64,000 nt of DNA from Bathymodiolus brooksi. Its lineage: Eukaryota > Mollusca > Bivalvia > Mytilida > Modiolidae. The translations under genes were made by a program, and so were the position numbers. Below the pieces are notes generated by a model. It saw nothing but the letters and a program-made list of their open reading frames with translations, made no database searches and was not told the origin of the DNA. The DNA is taken from NCBI GenBank assembly GCA_963680875.1, contig OY804579.1:84061095-84125094 (forward strand), in the 5' to 3' direction. Each line of letters starts with the position of its first letter. Positions within the stretch are counted from its first letter, which is position 1. Below are positions 47,781 through 59,100 of the stretch, one piece after another.

Positions 47781-48911
47781 CAACTAATTTTATTTCATAG
47801 GTAAATAGACAACCACCCATATTAATCTATAAATTCTGCATGGTACAAGTTTGAAAGGTGCAATAAGAAATGATATTTAATACGGAAATATTTTATGAAA
47901 ATTGTTTACGTAACGTAAAACGATAGTGAATGACGTTGCCAAACAGTATGCGTTAAACATTCTCTTATGATTCTCTTATGTCATACTTTGTCCAACTTTG
48001 ATAATTATATCAAGCTTATTGTGTATTTAAATTCAACAGCAGCAAAATACAAAGAAATGTCTCTGTACTGAAAGAAACTAAAACGGGATATAAAAAGTAT
48101 TCGCAAATTTCTAATTTTCCAAAAATGCATTTATATACAACTTTCAAAGGTAAGAAAAGATAATATAAGATAAGATAAATTTTATTTAAAGTCGGCACAT
48201 ATTATACAAGCAAACAAGTAAAAAATATCCTGAAGTCAAATTCATGTCCGATTTTGATGTTTTTATCAACAAAGGCAGAAAAATATGTAGTTTATAAATC
48301 AAGGACGTAAATTATCGTCGATTACTTTCTACAAAATAATTGTCCAAATGTTCATAACATTTAACATGACATTACGGGAATTTAAAATGAACCTTTTAAC
48401 GCAAAAAGGGAACGTTTTTTGTTTTTGTTTACGTCTTGAGCTACATTTTGGAAACTTATAGCTTAAAACAAGAATGGTCATATACTTTTTTTTTTTTATA
48501 CATCACTGGATTCAGAATATTATGATGTTCAAAATGTTAGTTTTCTGTATAATTCTTAATATACTAGATTATCCGGTTTATTCAAAATCTGAAAATATAA
48601 GCTAAAAAATTGCTATTCCCCCTATATGTCTTTGAAAAAATTGCCTTACAATTCGATTCTTTCATATCTAATAGCTCTAAAACAAGTATGATAACCCCCC
48701 TTTTTCAATCGAAATTTCGTTACATATCTCGTGAAGATGCACTTCTGTGCAAAAAAAAAAAATCAATCAAGAAGGTAACAAGATATGTCATACGGTCATG
48801 TCTTATCTTAATGTTACTGACGGCATATAATAAACGTTATATATATTAGCGCGCTATTTGTTAATACAATGTACTATTGTGCTATTTATTGAAAGTAGAG
48901 CACTAGTTATA
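47781..48911. other. Non-coding; short retroposon-like tail
   Basis: No gene supported. 48155-48215 (AGATAATATAAGATAAGATA, then AATTTTATTTAAAGTCGGCA) looks like the tail of an old retroposon. Confidence 0.4.
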
Positions 48912-49483
48912 CAATAATATTGTGTTGTCCATGTTATATGCCGAAATATGTCCCAAGGTTAGAAGGCATAATGCACGACCCGGGTATGCCTTCTAACCTT
49001 GGGACATATTATACACTTATTGACTGGGTATTAGGGTAATAGCACTGTTATTGTCCCCAAGGTACCAACTATTTTCCGAGGCAACGCCGAGGAAAATAGT
49101 TGGTACAGAGGAGACAATTAAAGTGTTATTACCTGAATATCAAGTCTATAAGTGTTTTATTAAACTGAACAACTGTGCAATTCAAAATTTTAAATTAGGT
49201 CCTTTTCTGATGGATTTCTAGTCTACTGTATTAATGCTTTTTTTTTAAACTAATACATTTTCATGTGTGCACTTGAAGAAGAAATTAACTTTAAAAAACT
49301 CAAAAAAAAAACCAAGTGATTAAAGTGCTATAGTCATTTGTGCTATTCACCGGTGAATAGTACTTTTCAGACAAATTGAATGAAACTATGGAAATAGTAT
49401 TTTTATTGCAATAAAATTTATATAGAAAAAAGTATGAGAAGTATAGTAATTCGGCATATAACATGGACAACACAATATTATTG
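48912..49483. mobile_element. 572-bp terminal-inverted-repeat element with two internal palindromes
   Basis: Exact 34-bp terminal arms: CAATAATATTGTGTTGTCCA (48912 on, to 48945) and its inverse ending at 49483. Inside, two further hairpins lie in series. The first has 26-bp perfect arms at 48945-48970 and 48985-49010 (AATATGTCCCAAGGTTAGAA...). The second has 16-bp perfect arms at 49062-49077 and 49091-49106 (GTACCAACTATTTTCC). No coding capacity. Superfamily unknown; target duplication not identified. Confidence 0.65.
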
Positions 49484-49672
49484 TTATTATTACTCTGAAT
49501 GTCTTTGGTGATTTAAAAAAATGAAATTTGTCTAAAATGTATTGATAGTATAAAGATTGGCAAATAATATTCATTTATTTAAATTCAAGAAATATTTAAT
49601 TTCAACAAAAACAATGAACTGTCAAATAGAAAATAGAAAAAGAAAAAGAAAAACGTATTTACATTGTAAATT

Positions 49673-49739
49673 CAATCGTAACTACTCGGCCATTCTCGCA
49701 AATAACAGGGTAGCGAGAATGGCCGAGTAGTTACGATTG
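49673..49739. mobile_element. MITE family M, copy 3: terminal repeats only (67 bp)
   Basis: The sequence is CAATCGTAACTACTCGGCCA + TTCTCG joined through CAAATAACAGGGTAG to the inverse CGAGAATGGCCGAGTAGTTA + CGATTG. The whole interior of the family is missing, leaving a near-palindrome. ATTGTAAATT flanks both sides (49663-49672 and 49740-49749), an exact 10-bp target duplication. A reduced form of the element therefore inserted as such, or it lost its interior after insertion. Confidence 0.85.
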
Positions 49740-49749
49740 ATTGTAAATT

Positions 49750-50003
49750 GTACACTGTTAAAAGCGCTCAGGTGATCCTGTTTAGACCCCCACCTATTTG
49801 AATGACGTAACATTGTTCTAAGCTCCGCCCATCAGCATAGTAATGACTCCAACAATAGTACTATGCGGGTGCATAATACAACGACGCTATTTATTCTTTG
49901 TAAAATTATGTTTCGATAATATCATGTCAATTATAATGAAAGTTTCTTACATGAAGAATAATAGTTAATTGTAAATATTAGCACGTTAGTAATAAGATAT
50001 AGC
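49750..50003. other. Non-coding spacer
   Basis: Nothing recognised in this short stretch. Confidence 0.4.
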
Positions 50004-50735
50004 ATGCTATTATTTATAGCAACATTCCAGCAGCATCTGCATATGGAGAATATATCTCTCAGTGAAAATCCCCAGTTGATACGATATCCCATAACTTGTG
50101 GTTCCTATCCGGATTTCCTTGATAGAGGGTTGCTGCTAACAAGGAAACTACTTAGCCAAAGGTTCCTCTTGGTTAGGTTGAAGTCATCACTTCGAAAGTG
50201 TTATGGTCACCACCATGACTTGGTTGATCGTTATGGAATATTTGTGTCACAAATGACCACAGATATGTTCCACTTGTCGTAACACTTCACGGTCCTTTCC
50301 TCATTCATGACTTATCACCAGGTTTGTAACTAGATTAACACGACGGGTGTCACTAGTTGAGCAGGAACTGCCTACCCTTCCGGAGCATCTGAGTTCACTC
50401 CGTTTTTAGTGGAATTCGTATTACTCGATCTTTAGTTTCATACACGTATGCTTTGTAGATCGTTTTTTGTCCTTTTGTATTTTTTGCTTTTGGCCATTGT
50501 GTTGTCTGTTCTTCTTCGATGTATGGATTCTGATTACCCCTTTGGTATCTTCAAGCTATTCTTATACTACATGGTATATGCTATGTCTTGCCATTTCAGT
50601 GTTAAATGTTATATGTATATTCATTGTAAAACGTACTTCGTATTCGTTGATCGCGCTAATATTTGTCACAAATTACGCGGCACGGTAATTGTAAACATCA
50701 GCGCGTTGTTTTTAATAAATGATTTGTAAAAAGAG
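50004..50735 (+). pseudogene. Retroelement C-terminus and 3' tail, 5'-truncated
   Basis: The translated part (50030-50282) contains YPDFLDRGLLLTRKLLSQ and RKCYGHHHDLVDRYGIFVSQ. I recognise this as the C-terminal segment of the bivalve reverse-transcriptase family that also supplies the YIDDVL remnant at 33690-34936. The non-coding tail follows to about 50735: GGTTTGTAACTAGATTAACA, GAGCAGGAACTGCCTACCC, TTTTTTGTCCTTTTGTATTT, TTTGGTATCTTCAAGC. The upstream catalytic part is absent. Confidence 0.65.
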
Positions 50736-50760
50736 TGTCGTGCTTTTAATGAAAAATGGG

Positions 50761-51013
50761 GGCCGTCGTGGTCGTGATCGTATGGTAGTTGAATTTAAAA
50801 CTACCTCTGCAACCAGTGCCTATCACCAATAAAGTTGTGAGTACTAACCCCGTTCATGACGAGGTGTTCTCGTTACAACCTTTGTTAGTGACCTGCGACA
50901 GGTCGGTGGTTTTCTCCGGGTACTCCGGTTTCCTCCACCAATAAAACTGACCACCACAATATAACTGAAATGTTGAAAGTGGCGTTAAGCCATACACTAA
51001 ACCAAACCAAACG
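50761..51013 (+). mobile_element. SINE family A, full copy with 15-bp target duplication
   Basis: Head GGCCGTCGTGGTCGTGATCG then TATGGTAGTTG; body CTGCGACAGGTCGGTGGTTT and TCCTCCACCAATAAAACTGA; 3' end GGCGTTAAGCCATAC followed by ACCAAACCAAAC. TTAATGAAAAATGGG flanks it at 50746-50760 and 51014-51028, an exact 15-bp target duplication, which shows target-primed retrotransposition. It inserted just downstream of the retroelement tail. Confidence 0.88.
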
Positions 51014-51028
51014 TTAATGAAAAATGGG

Positions 51029-53181
51029 CCTATATAAAATACATATATAAAGCGCCATTTACTGTTCGGTATGTTTTATTATTAGCTTACTTTTTTCGTG
51101 TTAGTTCAAGACAAAGTAAAGCAGATTAACACCACCCTTCTCTTATAATAATACAAGAGTGGACACAGAAATGTGCTGTCCAAAAGGCAAGTGTGGATGT
51201 CAATATTTCATATTATTAACTTTAAAAAAATTCATGGACACAGTGGTCCTGGATTTTTTTTTAATAAAAAACTAATCCTGGATTATTATTTTTGCTTAAA
51301 GTCCGGTCCTGTGTTTTTATTTCAAATTCTGATCATAGCCCTCCCCCACCTCCCAAGGGATATACAATTGTTTCATTAATAATAAATTAATAAATAATAA
51401 ATTCAGATTTTCTATTTGAAATAAATTTCATTTACAAAACCACTGATATTTGTTCAATTTTTAATGCTGATTTAAGCTTTTGTCGCAAGAAATTTTTATT
51501 TTTCTCTTTAAACTGTCGAAACATAACATTTATTTAACTGTAAAATTCACAAATAAAATTCACCCCCCCCTCTTTTCCTCTTTTTTCTTGTTTAAATCAA
51601 TGATCAACAATATTCCAGAATCAAACAAATGAATAAATATAACATAGATTTCTTTTACATGCATCTTTTTACCACGCGGAGTCAGTGTGTTTTAATTCGG
51701 TCATCCAATCAGGACGCTCATTATTCTTGTCCAAGATAAAAATACATCGCTAAAATTACCTGTGGGTGTTTCCCCACTTCAACTCGTAAATTTACATAGA
51801 AATCGGAGATATTTCGACATAAAACTTCACACCTGGTTTTGTCTATCATATTTCTTGAAGACAAACATAAAATTTTATTGCATTTATCAATATTTTATGA
51901 GTATCAACAAATTTTTCAACACCGTATCTGTTTCTCGATACAGCCGCAACTTCAACTCGTAAATTTACATAGAAATCGGAAATATTTCGTCATAAAACTT
52001 CACACATGGTTTTGTCTTTCATATTTCTTGAAGACAAACATAAAATTTTATTGCATTTATCAATATTTTATGAGTATGTACAGTTTTTTCAACACCGTAT
52101 CTGTTTCTCGACACAGCCGCCCGATTACAGTGACCCGTGACCCACTTTAGCACGTTCGACCAGTTTTTTCTTAATAATGTTGTTTAAATACTGCATGGAA
52201 ATCACATTAGTAAATTGCTATAAACAGAAAATGTATATACAAATATATATGAAAATGTAAGAACTCAAAGATAAGGCAACATATAAAACTACCGAAACGA
52301 ACACCATTACAGCGGGTCTGCTTGCAGCAAAGATTCACGACGCAAAATAGCACTAAGGTCCATTGAACCCTAACAAATATGAATGGCTGTGATAAGCGGT
52401 CTATCTTAACGCACAAGTTATTTCAGTTAGATCGTTATCTCTCATAATTATTCACGCGATACAAAAACCCGCTATGTGTAAATAAACGTGCAATTAATAA
52501 AACATAACATGTATATTCAGTCAATGTTCAATGAACATGCTATATTTTGCATTTTTAATGATATTTTACATTTTGTGCACCATAACTATTTTAACTATAC
52601 CAATATTCACAGGAAAGCCGTTATTGGATCAAATTTACTTAGAGTTGCTCCAATATACTGAAAACTCGTATATGAACCCCATTGATCCAATGTACTGAAA
52701 ACTCGTATATGAACCCCAAATTAGTCTTATATTTTCGTGTACCAAATTCAATTCAAATATTTTATTGAATAAAGTGCATAAATTTGATTATACAATATCC
52801 AATGGAATTGCACATCAGGCATAGCCTATGTAAGTGCTCTCCCTCAATAACTAAGGACATCAAGTATTATTATAAGAATAAATAATTAATTTACACTATA
52901 ATTAGTGTACATAATTTTTTTCTTAGGAGAAGTTCAAAATTTTGTAATAATTTTTAACCTATCCATTTATTCATTATAATTGAGAAATTTGCTAATTTAG
53001 AGTGTGAATAAGTTCATTAAAGTAATAATTTTTGATTAGAATAACGAAAATTTGAAATATCATTTAAACTGTAGATTTTAAAGTAGAAGTGTAAACGAGA
53101 GCTGTGTAGAGAATCAAGGGTGCTAATTTAATTTGGAAGTTTGCAGACCAGAAAGTGAACGTATTTGTCCCTGCTCAGTAG
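51029..53181. other. Non-coding with a tandem duplication
   Basis: No gene supported. 51776-52125 is a two-copy tandem duplication (period about 173 bp: TTCAACTCGTAAATTTACAT at about 51778 and 51951). 52655-52725 repeats TACTGAAAACTCGTATATGA twice. 52740-52830 (AATATTTTATTGAATAAAG, ATGGAATTGCACATCAGGC) looks like an old retroposon tail. Confidence 0.5.
51776..52125. repeat. Two-copy tandem duplication, 173-bp unit
   Basis: Both copies read TTCAACTCGTAAATTTACAT, AATATTTTATGAGTATC or -GTAC, ACACCGTATCTGTTTCTCGA, CACAGCCGC. Differences are few, so the duplication is fairly recent. ORFs here are repeat-derived. Confidence 0.8.
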
Positions 53182-56100
53182 TCATTTAGGCCAGACCCAT
53201 TTCTTCCCATAGACATAGTCAACAAACCGTTTTATGTTAACATCTTCCCGAATATTCCTGTCAAATTCCCATTCCCATATGCAGTTGTATGTGTATCCTT
53301 GCTTTTCAATATGGGTTTTCTTCTCCATGGTTAGGTGGTACAGATCTGCCATTGTTAATTTATTGACAGTGTTAATGGGTTGTCTTGTGTAACATTTTGG
53401 ACACCCGTGCCAAAAACATCCATGATACTCCATGACAACTTTTTCACCATCTTTGGTTTCATAGTAACCATCTACTCTGTATTGATTGATTGTTTTCTCT
53501 CCACCGTTCCGTGCATGTTGAATATGCACGCCTTCAAGCTGTGCTACATACTTAATCCATTGTAAGGCTTTAACAGACTGTTTTTCTTCTGGTCGGTATC
53601 CTTGTGCTGGTATGATACCAATGGTTTCTGGGCGTAGACAGTTTGTACGAAACACCAAATTACACGCAGAAGCTATAGTAATACAGGTTGCAAATGAATC
53701 AATACCCTTATCACCTACAGCTGATGAAGTCATAGCCATAAAGAGTTCTCGAAACTTCAAACGGCATTGTCTAAGAATAGCTACATCCGACCGACAGTAT
53801 TTCAAAAGTTCCTGATGAAAGTCAAAAGTGTCTTTCTCATGTACCACCCAAGAAAGGTTTCTCTGTCATCTGATTTCATTCCATCTGGGTTATAGAACTT
53901 GGCATCTGGAAGATGATTTAACACGGCAGTTTGGTTATTTTTTCTATTATAAAGATGTGGAAAGTACCCCTTCTGTAACTCTTTAATTCTGAACATTTTT
54001 GGTAGTTTTGAAAGTGCTATAGGTAAAAATTTTATCGAATCAATCATTCGTATGTTGCATGACGGTACTTCAATGGACATGTTTTTTGCTCCACTAGGGA
54101 CTATCTTTGGTAGAACACCGTTTTAATAAAGGTATTTCAGGATAGGAAATGAGTCATAACCTTTGAAATTATGACATAGAGTCGTAGCGCCGTTATTGTC
54201 TCCAGAGAACAGCCATTGACAACAATCATTGGTTGTATTCATTCCCCTAAATATGAGCTCATTCTTTCCGGTGTCTTCAACCTATGCCAACATTTTGAAA
54301 TATCATATTCAAGGTATGCCAACAAACATTATATTACAGGTGTTTATATAGCAATTAATGACATTTACAGGTAAGTAAATTTGGAAATGCAGGTCTCAAC
54401 AGTGAAATTTATTATTTAAAAAAAACCAAAGCAAAACCAAAAACAATCTAAAAATATAAGAATAAGTCTGGTAAAATTTAATAACTTGAAAAAAAAAATA
54501 ATTAAACTTTAGTAAAAATTTATATATAAAATAAAAATCTGGTAAAATTCCACAAAAGTCTGTAAATAAAAAAGATGAAAAAATATTTTTTTTTAATAAT
54601 TTAAATAAACAATTATTAAAAAAACAAAAACAAAAAACAATCCAAAGATATAAGAATAAGTTTGTTAAAATTTAATAACTTGAAAAAAAAATAATTAAAC
54701 TTTTGTAAAAAATTATATATAAAATAAAAATCGGGTAAAATTACACAAAAATCTGTAAATAAAAAAGATGAAAATATAAAATTTTAGAATAATTTAAATA
54801 AACAATCTTTCTAAAATGCATGAATTTAAAATATTATATGATACTCATGCAATTAAGCAATTTTCTTAAAATCTAAATTCAAAAGTTTTTAATAATATTT
54901 ATTTATAAATTTAGAATTATCATAATTTCTATGATTTCGAAATCGAACATTCTTATCCAAAATCTAAGACAATTGTATTTTTAGAAATTTGTAATGTGAT
55001 TGTGTATACTGATTGTTATTGGTTATTTTGATAAAGTATGATAAAAAAAATATCTGTGCCTATAATATCTTTAATTTATTTTCATGAAGTGTGATAAAAA
55101 AAGATATCTGTGCTTGTAATATCCTAATTTATTTTCATGATGTATGATATAAAAATATATATGTTTATAATATCCTATTTTATTTTCATAATGATTGATG
55201 TTAAAATATATGTACTTATAATAATATATTTTTATAAAGTTTGATATTAAATATATGTGCTGATATACTGATTTTTTGTTTGTTATTTCCATAAAATATT
55301 ATTTTAAATACTTACTTTCTACTTACTATTCATTAACAATTAATTGTGGACTTGGAGTACATTGACATCTCCCCCGATTTTACACTAATTAAACATAACT
55401 AGTCATGTTTATATAACAATTAACCTATTCAACATATGCCAACAATCTTTCTTACCTTTATATATATATTTTTTAAAATGTTGGCATAGGTTGAATGAAC
55501 CATTCTTTCCACATATTCCACATTCGCTCTGTGGAGTGACGTCCTGGCTCAAACATTCAAGGCATACCTTATGGACAATACATAAATTAGGTTTATGTTC
55601 ATAAACGCCACAGTTACTTTTTCCACAATTGATGCATGAAGAGTTGTCTCCTTGTGGTTGATATCCATCTGTACATTCCACTAGATTGTCTTGAGTGCAT
55701 TCAAAGTCGAAGAAGATATAAACTTGACGTTTGGTATCACTATTCTCTTCATCAACAGACATATCATCCTGTTCTCGATATGTTGTCTCTCTACGCGTCT
55801 GTTTTTGCTGACTTTTGCCTTCTACTGGTAGCATAACACAGAGATGACCAACTTCGAAGAAATCTTTGCATGTTTTACAATAGGTCTCACCACATCTATG
55901 TTCTTTCTTGTGCATTCTCTTGTTTATAGTCTGGCTACACTATTTGCACCGGTAGTATGAATTGCACGTAGAGTGCCCTTTACTGGTGGTCTGTTCATGA
56001 AGGTTGAAACATTGTTCTCCATTAAAATGACGCTTACAGTCGTGACAGTACATCCAATCATCTCCTTCTGTTTTGTCGTGTATTTTATGACACGATGTAC

Positions 56101-57290
56101 ATATGTTGTTGCATCGATGTTCCTCTTTATTCTGATATCTTTTATGACAGGTGTCACAATAATAACTACGACACAAGAAAGCAGGCATGCTGGTAATAAT
56201 GTCGTAATGACCGTCATGCTAATACAAGTATATCTTTTTCTCTGCTTCAGTTCCTTGATAAATAATACCATTAAAGTGTTCTTTTGATACAACGTGTATC
56301 TGGTATTCTGGCATAACTGCCTGGAACTTCTTGATTTCTTCAATTCCACATTTTAGAAGGGGAACTTTAGCAAGAGTATGCAACTCAATTGCTAGCTGTT
56401 ATTGGATGTTTTTACCCTGTCGAATACTATTCCATTTTGCGTGCTTTTCAACACGTGCTTTAGCAGTAACTAAAGCCCTGGCACCGCAAATATTGTCCTT
56501 GTTTCTAATTGTAATTAAACACGGCTTTTTTTTTAAAGAACGCTCTAAGTCCACAAATTGAGTTTTCATCCCACCAGTCAGCAATTCCACATGTGTCATC
56601 TCTATTTCAAGAGAATCGTCTAGTATAAACTGTTCATATGACGGTAAAACTCTCTCTATCTCTTGTAGTAATGTTTCAGCTGACAATTGAGATACCTTCA
56701 TGAATGGTATGGTAATAGGAAAGTCTAGCTCAGGGCACTGGACTGATAACCTAATGAGATCTGTTGGATGCATGAACTCATTTATGTTGCTGATTATAGA
56801 CTGGAACAGCGGTCGTAATGTTTTCAATATCTTTGGTAATTCCTGCACTTCTAATTCCTTAAATGACACCTTGTAACGAGTGGTTTGTGTGTTAAACTTT
56901 GACATGTGCTGTGTAGTCAATATACGCAAGTCGTAAACATTTGTAGGGTCGTTTTTAATTGTGACTCGTCGTTTTGGACTTGAGTTATAATCATCCTCGG
57001 CTGGTCTTTTTAAACCTCTACCAATCTGATCATGCTTGGCTTCTCGGTGACGTTGTAAACTGTCATGCCTAGTAAACACAGTACCACAGTCACTGCATTG
57101 GTACAATGACCCATCCTGGTTTCTCAATATGTGACGATCTAGATTATCTTTTCGTGCAGACGTTACATGAATAAATATCTCTATGTCCCAGGATTCGACG
57201 ATGTTGTATTAACAATCCTTGTTTTGAAAAGGAGGCTCCGCATTGCTGACACGTGTATTTCTTAGCCATCTGCCCTCTTTGCTGGTTCAT
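53182..57290 (-). pseudogene. Polinton/Maverick protein-primed DNA polymerase B, decayed
   Basis: The gene starts at the Met at 57290 with two C2H2 fingers (YTCQQCGASFSKQGLLIQHR; after a frameshift, YQCSDCGTVFTRHDSLQRHR). The Polinton N-terminal region follows (56399-57000, VSFKELEVQELPKIL). Next is a Cys-rich region (AFLCRSYYCDTCHKRY; CGETYCKTCKDFFEVGH) and Exo I (IFFDFECTQ, about 55700). After the inserted transposon come Exo II (LCHNFKGYDSFPIL, about 54170) and Exo III (KYCRSDVAIL, about 53800). The last part is GYRPEEKQSVKALQW and MEYHGCFWHGCPKCY (about 53450). It ends at 53182 before any palm motif (no DTDS), so the polymerase catalytic domain is missing. Several frameshifts and a nonsense codon near 54125 confirm decay. 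Confidence 0.88.
54270..55501. mobile_element. 1.2-kb TIR element inserted into the Polinton polymerase
   Basis: The left end is GGTGTCTTCAACCTATGCCA and the right end is the inverse, TGGCATAGGTTGAATGAACC. ATTCTTTCC flanks it at 54261-54269 and 55502-55510, a 9-bp target duplication that fits a Mutator-type transposase. The polymerase reading resumes on each side (CGICGKNG before, ELIFRGMNTTNDCCQWLFSG after). The interior is very AT-rich. It includes a duplicated block of about 190 bp (54440-54790) and five diverged units of about 55-60 bp (55020-55300, TTTATTTTCATGA... GATAAAAA). No coding capacity. Confidence 0.8.
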
Positions 57291-57426
57291 CTTGAAATGC
57301 AAAGAATCTAAAAAAGGCTAGATTTATAGGATATTATTTTATTACTCATAATACATTAGGAACTCTATATAAGTTATACAAATAATAATAAAAAATCATT
57401 TGATCGCTAACGTTTAAACGGAGAGG
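57291..57426. promoter_or_regulatory. Divergent promoter region of the Polinton
   Basis: About 136 bp separate the start of the polymerase gene (minus) from the zinc-finger gene (plus). TATATAAG lies at 57366-57373, oriented for the plus-strand gene at about 55 bp. The minus-strand gene has no clear TATA box. Function inferred from layout only. Confidence 0.4.
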
Positions 57427-57977
57427 ATAGATAAGAATAGCTGTCCAGTGTGTAAACTACAATTTTCGAGAAAAGACGTTATGATGCGACATTATAGAAA
57501 CAAACATGGAACCTCCCATCCGTATCCAATGAGAATTCAAATGATAGTAGTGAAGTCGAAGATGATGATATCGACGACAATGAAGGATATAAAGCTTTAA
57601 TTAATGAATCTGTTGATAGTACAGAAAAAATATGGGATACGAAATATAACAAGTATCTTGAAAAGGGCATGGATGAAGAGGATGCCATACAACAGAGCAA
57701 TCAAAAGATAACCCCATTGGTTCCACGTCAGTTTATAAAACGTTATGGCGATGTACTTAAACTTATCGTATCTCTGAATAAAAGCAGTATACACACAGAC
57801 ATTGTAGGACAAATTGAGGATTTAATTGATGACACCAATGATGAAACTGCAATTCAGCGTGTTTTGAAGAGAAATCGCCATCAGTTTGATGTTTTATTTA
57901 ATGACGACTATTTTGAAAAGACTAGTGAAAAGAGCGATAAGGATGATGATGAGGACAATGACAGTGAGGAGGATTAA
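57427..57977 (+). pseudogene. Polinton C2H2 zinc-finger protein with acidic tail
   Basis: Starting from ATA GAT AAG at 57427 (the ATG may be mutated), the frame reads a single C2H2 finger, CPVCKLQFSRKDVMMRHYRN, at about 57442-57507. One frameshift near 57528 leads to an acidic linker (SSEVEDDDIDDNEGYKAL). A helical region follows (KYLEKGMDEEDAIQQSNQKI; RYGDVLKLIVSLNK; DTNDETAIQRVLKRNRHQFD), then an acidic C-terminus (DKDDDEDNDSEED). I recognise this finger plus the AIQRVLKRNRH region from bivalve Polintons but know no function. It is divergent from the polymerase gene and upstream of the integrase. Confidence 0.7.
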
Positions 57978-57997
57978 TGTATATAAAAACATAAAAC

Positions 57998-58362
57998 CAG
58001 GGGCGGATGCAGAGACTCTGTTGACGGGGGAGCTCAGTTATGGAGCAATATTTTCAATAATTGATGGAACCAACTGTAGTCCCAAAGCGGTTCTGGCGTG
58101 TAGGTCGGTAAACCTTGTTTTCATTTCATTTAGCGTACAGTAGAGAAAAGGTACAGTTATTGACTTCCTAAAGTAGTCTTCCGGACTCTGCTTCAACATT
58201 ATCTCTCATTATTTGTCTTCCACATATTCTAGATTTTTTAGCCTCTATGTCTAGCGGTTCGCATATTTTAGCACTCCTCTCAAAACAATAGTGGTTGAAT
58301 TGTTCAACATTTGCTCTGCAGTCTAGTGCCCCCCCCCCCCCCCCCCCTTGAATCCGCCACTG
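57998..58362. mobile_element. hAT-type MITE with CAGGGGCGGAT ends
   Basis: The left end is CAGGGGCGGATGCAG and the right end is TTGAATCCGCCACTG, an imperfect inverted repeat of 15 bp. CAGGGGCGGAT-type ends are common in hAT MITEs. A run of about 19 C lies just inside the right end. An exact 8-bp target duplication is not visible (CATAAAAC versus AAAACAAT). Confidence 0.65.
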
Positions 58363-58383
58363 AAAACAATGTTTTAATGAATT

Positions 58384-59070
58384 AGTACCAGATTGCCGAA
58401 TACCATATTGCCGAGTCCATTTTGCCGAATCCCTTATTGCCGACTTTTGTTAAAAATGACTAAGTTTCATAATATTATTTTTTATTTAAAAAAAAAATAT
58501 TGATGATGTGTACATATTTTATTGAAAGCAGTAATTTTTCGTGCAATTTTAATTAGAAAAACCATAATCAAATGCACTGATGAATAGGAGATGCAGCTCC
58601 TCATTACTCAAATAATTGAAGAACAATGGAAATAAACTACAAATAAGTAAATGTTTATTCAGAGTTTTACTAAGTCTCGCTCAAATGCAAAATTTGGGAC
58701 CTATTTACAAAACAAAAAAATGTGTATTCTCTCATGTTTATGCTAGTTATTATTCACAGAGCATATGTTTTGAAATTATTTCTTGGCATCCTTCATCTTG
58801 ACAGAAATCATGGTTGTCTGCAGGACTAATCCACCGTATATCCTTTTGACTTTGAGCTCGAATGATATAATCTAAACTCCTTTGTATGTCGGACCATTTC
58901 AAAAGAAATATTTATTTAATTATTTACAATATTCCTTCATAAATTAGAAGCATTATTCTACTTGCAATAACAATAGTTTTCATATGTCGACAATTTGGGA
59001 ATCGGCTAATTGGACTCGGCAATTTGGGATTCGGCAAACTGGGAAACGGCAATTTGGGATGCTACCGTTT
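58384..59070. mobile_element. TIR element with TTGCCGA subterminal repeats
   Basis: The left end carries the box three or four times: ATTGCCGAATACC, ATTGCCGAGTCC, TTTGCCGAATCCC, ATTGCCGAC. The right end carries the same boxes inverted: GGGAATCGGCTAA, GGACTCGGCAATTTGGGATT, CGGCAAACTGGG, CGGCAATTTGGGAT. The outermost parts are GTACCAG and, inverted, GTAGCAT. No convincing ORF and no target duplication found. It separates the zinc-finger gene from the integrase. Confidence 0.65.
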
Positions 59071-59100
59071 TAACGGCCATATACACTACAGGTCGTCAAC

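Noticed and set aside
50448..50729. ORF with CCLFFFDVWILITPLVSS-like text
   Set aside because: This text is often annotated in bivalve proteins but derives from the non-coding tail of a retroelement; the real coding end is at about 50282.
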